NCBI GenBank assembly: GCA_944472135.2
Contig: OX235270.1
Span: 148,133,632 to 148,197,631 of the forward strand
Direction: 5' to 3'
DNA length: 64,000 nucleotides
From: Trichobilharzia regenti
Taxonomy: Eukaryota > Platyhelminthes > Trematoda > Strigeidida > Schistosomatidae
Both the position numbers and the translations under genes were made by a program. Within the stretch, counting starts at the first letter, position 1, and each line of letters begins with the position of its first letter. Shown one piece after another: positions 33,701 to 45,700 of the stretch. The notes beneath the pieces were generated by a model, which saw only the letters and a list, made by a program, of their open reading frames with translations, made no database searches and was not told the origin of the DNA.

Positions 33701-36700
33701 TGCTCCGCTGCCTTGCGGATTAGACTCCAAGTCAAAGGCTCGGGGGTGGTCCCTTAATAAAGCCACCTGCTTCGGTCTGGGCGCCCGGGCAGTATCTCAG
33801 CCCGCACACAATGAATGAATTAAAGCAACGAACTCCCATTGAAACTCAACCGCGCTAGTTAAAATGATTCCAAGCAATATTGATCCCTCAAGGAACTTAT
33901 TTCCTTCCTACCCTACTTTTATTTTTATACATAGTTTCCTGTATTGTACCTTTTCTAACCTTGGCTTCTTAACCTTCGACAGCCTTTCGCCTTTGTCGAG
34001 ATTCCCAGCCTATCCGTGTCGTTTCGAGATGTTAGTGAGTAGTCCTCAAAATGGTTGTTCCCAATGTGACATCTAACACGGATATCCTGAAACCGCGTGC
34101 TGCGTTCAAGCTGGCTACCTACAATGTTCGGACGCTGATGCAAATCGGACAACAGGCAGGGTTGGCAAGAACTTTGGAAAGCCTCGCTATCGATGTCTGC
34201 TGCATTTCGGAGACCCGCATTCAAGATCCCAGTGAAGTGCTTCGACTATCCTCTCCATCTGGAAGTTCTAGTAGTATGTACCACCTGCGCTTATCCGGGG
34301 ACCCTGTGGCGTCGGCATCCGGCGTAGCTGGTGTCGGTGTCGCACTGAGCGCTAGAGCCGAAGCTGCACTGCTCGACTGGATTCCCATTAACAGTCGTTT
34401 ATGTGCTGTGAGGCTGGAAGGTTATACGAAAGTAAAGAGTAGTAGGCCAGATAGGCGGTGTCTATTTGTTGTCTCTGCCTATGCACCGACGGATTGCAGC
34501 CCGGATGCAATGAAGGATGAGTTTTACTACCAACTGAGCGATCTCTTGAAACAGGCGGGTCGGAGGGATATCGTAGTGCTGGCTGGGGACTTGAATGCAC
34601 AGGTGGGGCGTCTAAGCTCAGAGGAGAATCGTCTAGGTGGTCAGTGGGGACTACATGGTCGCAGGTCAGATAATGGGGACCGTCTTCTGCAGCTTTGCGC
34701 GGATCACAACCTATTTCTAGCTAGCACCAACTTCCGGCACAGCCATCGCCGTAGCGCTACCTGGCGTCCTCCCTCTGCGAAGCAAGCTTGGACTCAGATT
34801 GATCATATCGCGGTCAGTTTCCGGTGGCGAGGATGCATACAAGACTGTCGCTCCTTCTGGAGCACATGCCTGGACTCCGATCATGCGTTAGTGTGTGCCA
34901 AGTTCGTCTTGCGATTTGGTGGGGTTCGTAAAAGCCGTCGTCTAAGCGTTGATGTGAGCAAACTAGTAGCACCTGCTACTTCTTTGAAATATCAGAATGA
35001 GTTAAAAACAATGCTTGCCAGCAACCCCCCAAGTAGTATAGATGAACATTGGCTTCATGTGCAAGGTGCCATGCAAAAGGCGAGTGTAGCCGCTTGCGGC
35101 TTGAAAGAATGCTCCGCTAACAACCACTGGGTTTCTGCGAGTTCCTTGCAACTCATGGATGAACGCCGGTCCATTCCGGCTGGCAGCGAATACAACAATC
35201 AGCGAAAGGCGCTCACGCGCAAGATTAGACAGTGTTTACGTAAGGACCGCGAAGCCTGGTGGTCAGAACGTGCGTGTGAGATGGAGTCAGCTGCTGCATC
35301 TGGCAACAGTCGGAAGCTGTTCCAACTCATACGAGCCACCGGCAGCAAGAAACAAGGTGTCAGCGAGACGGTCTGTGAGGCAGATGGCACTCCAATTACC
35401 AGCCTGAAAAGACGCCTGGAACGCTGGGCAGAGCACTTCGGGAAGCAGTTCAGCTGGCCACCAGCTTCAGTGTCTACTATCATTAGCCCGAGTGCTCCTT
35501 GGTCGGTTAGTACCGACCCACCCACCGAAGCGGAGGTCCGTAAGGAACTCCAAGTTCTGAAACGCCATAAGGCGCCCGGCCCAGACAAATTACCCCCGGC
35601 TCTTTTTAAAGATGGTGGCGAGACTCTCACAATGGCTCTAACTGGGTTGTTCAGGAAGGTGTGGGAGACAGAGAGTGTACCATCAATGTGGAACGAAGCC
35701 ATTATCGTCCCCATCTTTAAAAAGGGTCGACGTAATTCGTGTGACAATCATAGGGGTATCAGTCTGTTACCAGTCGCGTCTAAAATATTGGCTGCTGTCT
35801 TGCTTCGCAGACTGTGCAAAATACGTGAAGGATTGATTCGCGAAGAGCAGGCTGGGTTTCGTTCAGGTCGTGGATGCATTGATCATGTGTTCACCCTTCG
35901 TCAGTTGTTGGAACACCGCCACACGTATTGCAGGCCAACGATCGTTGTGTTTCTTGATATTAGGGCTGCCTTCGATTCGTTGGACAGAACTGTGCTCTGG
36001 AACTGTCTGTTAGAGAGAGGTGTACCTGAGAAATTTGTTAACATCCTGAAAGCCCTATACAGAAACACCTCAGGTAGAGTGAGGGCATACAACCAACTAT
36101 CACCACTGTTCCCAACCAACAGTGGGGTTAGACAGGGTTGCCCAATCTCTCCATTTCTCTTTAACTTTGCCATCGATGACATTCTGGAGTCAGCTCTGAA
36201 GGATGTGCGTGAAGGTGGTGTAGATCTGCTACCTGGAGATAGACTTTTCGACCTCGAGTATGCAGACGATATCGTCTTACTGTGCGATAGCATGCAGGCT
36301 GCCCAAATCGCACTTAATCAGTTGGCGATCAGTGTCTGTAAGTATGGTATGTGCTTTGCGCCGTCTAAGTGCAAAGTACTGTTACAAGATTGGCAGGAGC
36401 CTGTACCTGCACTCACTCTTGCGGGTGAACCGCTTGAAGTTGTTGATAAGTTTGTGTACCTGGGTAGTTGTGTGAGTGCTGGCGGAGGGGTGACGGATGA
36501 GATTTCCAACCGTATAATGAAGGCTAGGGTGGCATACATCAACTTGAGCCACCTCTGGCGCCGTCGCGACGTTAGCCTGGCTGTCAAAGGTCGGGTATAC
36601 AATGCTTCGGTGCGGGCTGTCCTGCTCTACGCCTGTGAAACCTGGCCTCTCCGAGCTGAGGATGTGCGGCGACTCTGCGTGTTCGATCACCGCTGTCTCC

Positions 36701-39700
36701 GCAGGATTGCTTGCGTTCGATGGCATCATCGCGTGAGTAATTCTGAGGTTCGGCGGCGTGTGTTTGAACAAAGTGGAGATCACCATTCATTGAATGTCGT
36801 CATCTGGAAACACCGGCTCCGGTGGCTTGGACATGTGCTCCGAATGTCACCCCAGAGGCTTCCGTACAGGTCTCTGTTCGCTAGCCCTGGGACGGGATGG
36901 AAAAGGCGGAGAGGTGGTCAGTCCATGACGTGGCGTCGTGGGATGAAGGATTTTTGTGCTAGATTAGCATCGGTTGGTGTGTCACGACTCCCTGGTTGGG
37001 GTCCGAGAGATAGCTCAAATCGATGGCTCGAAACGTTATCGGATATGGCCAAGAATCGTAATCAGTGGCGAATGTGTTGTGATTTCCTTCTTTCTTCCCT
37101 TCCCGATGATAGCTAACGAACACTGTTTGAACTTGTTAAGCATGACTGTTTTCCTTCCAGATGAAGTTCTTTATCCGTTCTCTACTTATATATATTTTTT
37201 CTTTTCCTTCCTTCCTTTTTTTGATCTATGTTGTTTTATTATTATTGTGTGGCGCATCTTTCTTGGTGCCATATTGTACCAAGTTTTTTATGCGTTTAAA
37301 TAAATAAATAAAAAAATTTTCGTTTGAGTACCAGGCTTTTAGGAATTCCCTGGCACATTTGGTGTTTCCTCTGTCTAAGATTTTGACATTATCCCAATCA
37401 AATTGATGTTCATAATTGTCTGTATGCATTGATACTAAAGAATTTATATCATGTCTTTTCACGGTTGATTTGTGTTCTTGGATTCTTATTCGAAGGGGAC
37501 GCCCACTTTGGCCAATGTAATGTTTGTTACAGGAGATAAAGTTAACACCATTTAGAAAATAAATTTCATGTATGAACTGTAACAAACATTACATTGGCCA
37601 AAGTGGGCGTCCCCTTCGAATAAGAATCCAAGAACACAAATCAACCGTGAAAAGACATGATATAAATTCTTTAGTATCAATGCATACAGACAGTTATGGA
37701 AATCAATCAATTTGATTTGGATAATATCAAAATCTTAAACAGAGGAAACACCAAATGTGCCAGGGAATTCCTAAAAGCCTGGTACTCAAACGAAAATGCA
37801 ATTAATAAACACGTTAATATAGATGAAGTATATCAACTAATAAAAAGCAAATCAGGTGGTGACCAGAAAGTTTAAAATCCCAATCAATAGAAAACGGTCA
37901 ATACACATATGTAAAGATGGTTGGTCACCAGGAGACGCAATTGTATCATCATTCATGGAGATTTTAAAATCATTTGACTTTATCCTAAATACTGCACTGA
38001 AGATGTCGTCCAGAAAGACGACGAAAGCTCCGCAACTAAACCAACCAGCTCAGAGAACACTATTAATTAGAGATGGTGTAAGGTTTTAGAGTGAATACGC
38101 TCACAAGCTAGCCTCATTACAAGCAAATATGTTTTTAAAAAAAAACTGTTAAAAGAGAGATATATGATATTCATAAAACATCTAGACTGATCAAACTCTC
38201 ACATATCTGTAGAATACCACACTTTTAATGAATACACACAGCCACAGTAATGTAATACTAATTTTCTCTACATTTACTAACATGTATTTCAGAGACTATA
38301 ATTACCTTAGTGTTGAAAATTTAAGGAATACTGTTTACTCAATTACTTATGAAATTCACACATTTAGCTAAAATATACTAGACTGCTTTGAACGAAATTC
38401 CAGAAGTCCTAGTTATACATAGTGTCAACTCAAAGACATTTTATTGAGACGACTTATAATGTCTAAAAATGTTGCAGAGAAGCCAGATAAACCAAACACA
38501 AGAGTCTGAGACCAAGAAAAACGTGGCATTGAGTACTATCCTTATTCTTAAAATATCAGGTACTTTGATTTATACCCAGCAGACGTTACACAGAAGTGAA
38601 ACTGAATGATTAATGCTGCAATGGCTAGAAAAACCTAGTCTTTAGGGTTTCCTAAGATGTGACAATTCAAATCTCAATGATCTCCTAACTTCTGTGAGTT
38701 GGGCTCTGGGGCAGCTTAAAGAACTCCTGGTATACTTTGAAAATGTCCACAGTAAGCATACTGTGGAGTAAAATGGTTGACTTAGAAAACCTAAGTGTTA
38801 TTACTGTCGCAAAAATTTGACTCACCTTTGAGATTAGTGACTACAGAGTTCATCTAACAAAACTATATCCTACCTGAAGCAAACAAACCACACCTCAACT
38901 GTGGTGAAGTTATCGTCGATCTGAAGGTAAGCTTATTGGCACGAAGTGTAGAGACAGTTTTAATAAGAGTAATAATATTAACAATAATTTGCTTCATTCC
39001 AAAACAATATTTATGATACTACATGCAGTTCTCAGAATTTGGTACAATATTACCGCATTTAATTTACTCAAAAAACCACACGGTGTAGGTAGCCAAAACT
39101 GATAATCGTAATCTCCTTGGCGTTAGCAGCAAGAATAAAATTAAAATTGTACAAGAAGTATAAAGTGATAAAAATAATTAGAATTGTAAGATAGTACATA
39201 TAGTGCCCCATAAATTACAAATAGGAGATTAAAAAGTCATTAATTTTGCTAGTTACACAGTAAGTCATAAGTTTCACACTTAACACTATCTCTGTGACAC
39301 AGGAAGTGAACTAAATAGAGTGTCATTGCGTTGTTGTGCATGTCAGCATGTAATCCCCTTTTTAATCATTCCTAGTTCCATCTAGCTAGATGCAGCAGAG
39401 GTAAAGTTGCGAACGAAGAGGTTGGTAAGAGTTTGACACCATAAATTTAGACCATTTCTCACATGAGTCCAGGTATCTGTAGAGTACAGTAGTAACAAGG
39501 TGACTTATTGGCACACACTTACCCTACTAACAACCTTTAATACCCTGCCTAATATGGCCCAGTCCTTTTTGAGTAGCCTAGGAGAGATTCAGGGGGAGCA
39601 ATAAAGGACAGTAGATAAGATGAAGGAATTAAAAAATTGTAAAAGTAACGGTTGAGTGGTACCTGATTGTCTTAACTACATAATTTAGTAGGTTAGACAG

Positions 39701-42700
39701 AAGATTTTCTTATAGATCAACATGACATATGATGACCAACAAAAGTTCCAGGAAAGAACTATTCCAAGGTATTTAATATTTGAATTAGTATCTATTTCGG
39801 TGCTTTCTATGCTATATGCATCTTGTGAACGAAGATTTTGTGCAGATCACGTTTACGCTTGAAGGTGGAATTAACTGTTTTATATTTAGAGATTTTTAAT
39901 ATAAAATCATTTAATTTAGACCTCTGACTGATGTCCGACAAAAAGCCATTCAGTTTAGAACGGTCAGATTGGGACCCAACTGGCACAGTAGCCTCCCTTG
40001 ACTGAGTTTGCAGATAATCTGAAAAGACGTTTTGATATCAGTCTTGGGGTTCATAATAATTAAGTGTTCTAGTAAAGATGAGTTTGGTATTCTCCCACCT
40101 GTGTTTATCGAGGTTTCATAGATGTACTAATGGACTTAACCCTAACTCACTTCAGTGACTCAGGGATTGACTTGCTACCAGGGAATAATCTCGTTGACTT
40201 GGAATATGCAGACGATATAGTCCTTCTAGGCGAAGACGCTGACAAAATGCAGAGTCTTCTAAACACCTTGAGCAGCAATCTACGAATGTTTGGCATGCGA
40301 TTCGCTCCCGCCAAATGCAAGATGATGTTACAGGACTGGACTACACCGACGCCTAGTTTAAAAATAGGAAGTGAAGTGGTAGAGCACGTTGACCGCGTCA
40401 CTTATTTGGGAAAGTACCATCAGCCAGTGCCAACGGGTTGATCTCTGACGAAATCTCAGCACGGATACAGAGAGCTAGTTTCGCATATGCCAGTTTACAC
40501 CGTCTGTGGCGTAGACGAGATGTTCGACTATCGACCAAAGGACGGGTGTACTGCTGATCAGTCCGCTCCGTCCTCCTTTATGGGGCTGGCTGTGAGACCT
40601 GGCCACTGAGAGTGGGAGACATGAAAAGATTAGCTGTCTTTGATCATAGATGCCTGCGTTCTATTTCCCGTGTAAAGTGGCATAATAAGGTGAGCAACAT
40701 TGAAGGTAGGCGTCGAGTTCTAGGTAAACTGGGGAAATCAATCGACGAAGTCGTGAAGTTACATCGACTGAGAGAGATGGTTAGGACATGTGTTATGTAT
40801 GCCAAGTCATCGCCTCCCTCGACAATGGGCAATGTTAGCGGATATAGGGTCAGGCTGGAAAAAAGCTAGCGGCGGTCAAACAAAAACTTGGCACCAGTCA
40901 ATGAAATCCACAACAGTTAGTCTAAGCCGCGTAGGAAGGTGTAGACTTCCAGGCTGGGGTCCTCGGGGCGGTGAAAACCAATGGTTGGAAACAATTGGTG
41001 ACATGGCTCAAAATCGTTCTCGGTGATGGTTAGCGCAGATGCATCCACTCCTTGTGACTTATGATTTCCAATGAAACTGTTTTGTTCTTCGCTACTACTA
41101 TTCCTTTGTCTCACACCTCTGTTTACTGTCTCTCTATTATGCTTTTCTTGTACTTTCTTCTTTTGCTTTGTGTGATACAAGGAGGGAGTGTGGTGACTTG
41201 AACTGCCGCACATCGTCGCAAAGTTCTATGTCGAAAATAGACAGACGGACAGATCGAGGTTTCTCAATTCCTCTGTTTTTCCAGTGTAAGCGTAACCATG
41301 AACATACGAATTTGCATATACTATAGGATGTGTCACAGTCACATGTGCAGTGTCACAAGCAGCTTAAGTAAGAATATGGAAGGAATAGTTAAGGAAGATT
41401 TTATGGTTTATTAATGTTAGTGTAGAACTTGGACATACTGATACAATGCAATTCCATTATGAATAAGTTTATTTTAATAGTTACACAGTTATGTAGTACT
41501 GACAACTGGACGACGTTTCAAGCATAAATTATTGCTGCTCATAATCATATTGATTTAGTCACACTTTTTCAAAGTTTGTCTTATACGTATATTTTCTCTC
41601 TATTTCTGTCTCTCCAACTTCGCTTTGTTGTTTGCTGCCACTTTCCACATCTCTGCAATGCCTATGCCAGATTATGATTATGAGCAGTAATTTATGCTCG
41701 AAACATTATCCAGTTGTCAGTACTGCATAACTGTGTAACTATTAAAATAAGCTTATCTGTAATGGAATTTTATGGCTTACATGGATAAAAATAATCCGTC
41801 ATCCACTGCACATCGTAGTTTAGGGGAGCTGTCTTCTGCCTGTCAGGTCTAAGGATAAGGAGACAGTTGGAGTCATCTTTTCATATTTTAACAGTGCATT
41901 TGAAAAAAAGAGTCTGGAACCTAGTTGTTCACGAAACTGTACAGTTCTAGACTCGGGAGCAGCCTACTCACTTGGATGACAGAAATCCTTTTCAGTAGAA
42001 AATACACTAAGGATCAGCCCCAAACTCTCTTAATGGCATAAAACGCGGTGCTACAAGACAATGTATTACCTGCAATATTACTTCTGAATATAAAGAATAA
42101 TCTGAATCATTGCAATTTTCCATCGATTTCTACTCTAATGACTTCAAATTTTCGAGGACCTGAAGAAGATGGCCATACTCCTACACTCCAAGGAAATCTG
42201 AATAACCTGTTAAGCCCATCAGGATGATCAATGCTGCTTACTGACTGGGTAGGCAGCTGCATCACCCTACTAAAAGTGTTTAAAAGGACTGAACCTCTTC
42301 TTCTTATGATATATTGAGCAATGAAGCCTTATCATGACAATCATAATTTTAAGAAATGATTATGAACCTCATTTCTCTTCGCTTTCACTAATAAATTGGG
42401 TGACTACAATTCACAAAACACAGTAGGACGAGGACCAACCATTCACCTGCAGGAGGCTGGTAGGCCATGATTAAAATATGGAACTAAGTACGAAAAGAAA
42501 TGTCGCCTGTGGTTTCAGATGATTCAATCAAGAAGGCAATAATTATTTATTTTATTATTTATTTCCTTCACGTTCCCAGTGAAACATAGGGCTTCAAGCT
42601 AGTGGCTTGAAGTTTCTGTAGCAGCGGTGATTATTTTTACAGGATGGGGTTGCTAGCCTCATGCCCAACCTTTCCTCTTTACCAGTCTTCTAACTGGATA

Positions 42701-45700
42701 AGTGAGGTAAAGGAGTGTGTTGGCCGGTGATCGAACCCCGGACCATGTGCATGGTTGCTAACCTCTGTGCCACCGACGCAGGTAGTAAACTAGGATAGAC
42801 ATTGCTACTGTTCCGTTGAAATCCCAGTGGAACATAGGGCTTCGACGACACACCTCCACTCTGTCCTATTTTCTACCATCCTCTTCAACTTGGATCACGA
42901 TTGCCCACAATTTATCATCTGCTCCTCACAAGATCCCCTCCACGTCACCCTCTCACCGACAACCCACTCGTCACTTCCCGTTGTGATTCCACTCAAGCTA
43001 TGGCCTGCATTGCACACGATGTCATTCGATGGCCTCCTCAACTTGTGGCCGATCGCTCTCCATTTTCTCCTGCATATTTTTTGAGCAATCGGCTCTTGGT
43101 TGGTTTGTTCCCAGCCAACCAACCAGAGTTTCTTGTTACTAATTCTTTGTGGCCAGCCAGCCATTTGATCTAGAGTATGGAGTCAGCCAGTGAAGGAGGC
43201 AGTTGTTGATGAAAGTCCGCCGTAGCCTGTTGGAGATGCTTTTCGTGACACACTGGCCAAGTTTCTGACCCGTATAGAAGAACTGACTGACTTGACATTG
43301 GTGTTGAAAATCCGAATCTCGTTCCTTATGCTGAGGCAGAGTGAAGCAGAAGATTCTCAAACTGGTTTTAGGTTGATGAATGCGTGTGTGTCTTGCCCGT
43401 CTGATTCTGACTGACTGGCTGGTTTTGACATCTTCATCCGCTTCGAATTCCTGTAGCTGAACTGATGCGTTCTGGCTGCATCTCTACCCCACACCGTCTC
43501 TCCCATATATTACCCTGGGACGCACATCCAACTCGTCATTTGCCATTAGGGTTCCACTCAAGGGTCTGGCGCACAATGTCACCCAATGGTCTACTCAGCG
43601 TGTATCCGATCGATCTCCATTTTCTACGGCACATTTGCTGACCAATAGGTTACTTGGTTCATCCGTTCACAGAGTCTCTTGTTAATAATTCATCCTGACC
43701 GTCTCATTTTCAGTACGCAGCCAGCATAATCACATGTTGATAAAAGTCTGCAACCTGTTGTAAATGATTTCCTTGACATGTCAAGTCTCAGAACAATACA
43801 GAAGAACTGGCTGACTTAACAGTGGCGTTGAAAACCAGAATTTTATCTTTATACAGAGGGCAGATAACTTCCAAAGTGAAGTCAGAATATTGAAGATATG
43901 TTTTGCCTTTCCGACTCTAGTTTTGCCATCTTCATCCATTTTGTTGCCTGTAGCTGAAACAACTCAGCCTAGATAAGTGAAGGAAGTAACCTCTTTGATG
44001 ACCTTCCTTCCCTTTGATGGTGGTTGGTATTGGTTGTTATTGCTGGTGATGGTGGTTGGTTATCCCCGTCTTCTCTTCTTTCACTTGAAGTCCTGTCTTC
44101 GCTGACAACCAGATTCTCCAGCAAGTCTGTTGGTTTTCGCCTGTAAGTCTTCGAATTTATGCAACGTTAAACATAAAACCCCCGTGAAGTCAAGATCTTG
44201 TGGACTCTTCTTGCCAGTCCAACGTATTCCTGTCTCCTCTCTCCTCTGTCTCTCCCGGTCTGGCGCATAATCCACTTCACCACAATTGGGAATATCATAG
44301 GTGATAATAGGCAGCCAACCTTATCTTTCTCCTGTATTCACTTCAAAGGCATCGCTGGGTTTTCCATTGTGCATCATCTGACAGGTGCCACTGACACGTT
44401 GCAGTTGAATTATATTGATACAGATTTGGGGAACGTCACTTCATACTGTCGTAGTAGTTTCCACATTACTTCGTCGTCACCATTATCAAAGTTCGTTCCA
44501 ATGTCGACAGAGTCGAAGTCGAGATTTGAGTGGTATTCTATGCTGTGTATGACGATAATGTGCAGCATTGCAGTTTTATCGGCATGTGATTTGCCCTTCC
44601 TGAATCCCGCTTGTTCGGGCTGACGGAGTTCTGTATCCAGTGCATGTTTCATTCTCTCCAGATTGACATGGCTTAATATTTTACTTGACGTGGGTGAACA
44701 ACAGCATGATTCCACGCCAGTTCCCGCACAGGCCCTAGATCGTTCTTCTTCGGCAGTTAGACAAGGCAGCCAGCCTTTCTTTCAGTCGGCAAGCACCTTT
44801 CCTTCCTTTCAAACTTTTTGCAATAATAGTGTGAGAACATGTTGTGCAGTCTCTGGGTCTCTGGGTTTTGAGTGCTTCGCAGTGGGGGGGGGGATTTCGT
44901 GTGGTCCTGCTGCCTTCCCTGACGGTGTTCGGTGGCTTGATCGAATCCAGAATTTCCGCTCTCGTTGGACTATTGGTGGTCACTGACAGGCAGTTCTGTG
45001 AGTTCTATTGGTGGTGATGTATTTCTGAGAGAGTTTCAGGTGATGGTTGATCCAGTAGTCCTTTGAAGTGACCAGCCGATTGTTTGATTTGTTTTTCCTC
45101 CCTGGTAATCAGGTTCCCTTGAGCATCTTTTATTGGTTTCATCGTCTGGGTTGATATTTTCTTAGGTAGAGACCTGGTTGTCTGGTTTAATGTTCTTGGG
45201 TCTCATTTGACTGTTGTCCGTTCTGCTTCAGTTACCGTTCAGTTTGTCGTAGAATCGTCGTTTGTCTATCCAAGCATTCTTCTTCACTTTTTTACTCAGT
45301 GCAGAGTAGATTTCTGTAAACTCAGCTTCCCCTTCTGTTGCCTATCATTACATTGAGTCATCTTCTCTCCCACCAATCTCCTTTTTTAGTATATTAACTC
45401 CCAGGTGTCCGTTAAGGGTCATTCCTTTCTCTGTCTCATTTTTTATCTCTAGGACTGTTGTATACGTTTCCTTGAATAATGCCTTCAGAGAGTTCCAATG
45501 TTCTTCCACGCAGGTTTTCTCAGTTATGCCACGTAGCGCCAACTACTTCGCTCTGATATATGTAGTGAAGGCACCCCCTGTGGTTTCATCCTTCAGTTTC
45601 TGAACGCTTGAATTGCGGTCTATTTCTGGTTGTTCCGAGGGGTTTCAGCTTCGCCTTGTAGGTTCCTTGAACCATATGATGGTCTGAGCCATCGTCTGCT

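Larger units (their letters stand above)
33461..37315 (+). mobile_element. Complete RTE-clade LINE, apparently intact
   Basis: The element has 3855 bp: a 590-nt 5' leader starting with an HDV-like ribozyme, one open reading frame of 1021 codons, a 199-nt 3' region and a TAAA-type tail (37298-37312). It is flanked by the 10-bp direct repeat ATTTTCGTTT (33451-33460 and 37316-37325). The empty target is visible in the sister Penelope arm near 37785-37800. Older truncated relatives are at 27090-27478 and 40070-41255. Confidence 0.9.
33131..38084. mobile_element. Inverted dimer of a Penelope-like element, with a nested LINE
   Basis: Two arms of 487 bp face each other: one is 33181-33460 plus 37326-37532 (interrupted by the LINE at 33461-37315), the other 37577-38063. 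A 44-base spacer separates them. Both encode, running outward, a GIY-YIG endonuclease (CNKHYIGQSGRPLRIRIQEH, then AREFLKAWYSNEN) and a 3' region with a hammerhead-type motif. The outer limits carry the direct repeat GATGGTGTAAGGT (33131-33143 and 38072-38084), a likely 13-bp target duplication. The arms differ by only a few bases. The uninterrupted arm preserves the empty LINE target site. Confidence 0.85.
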
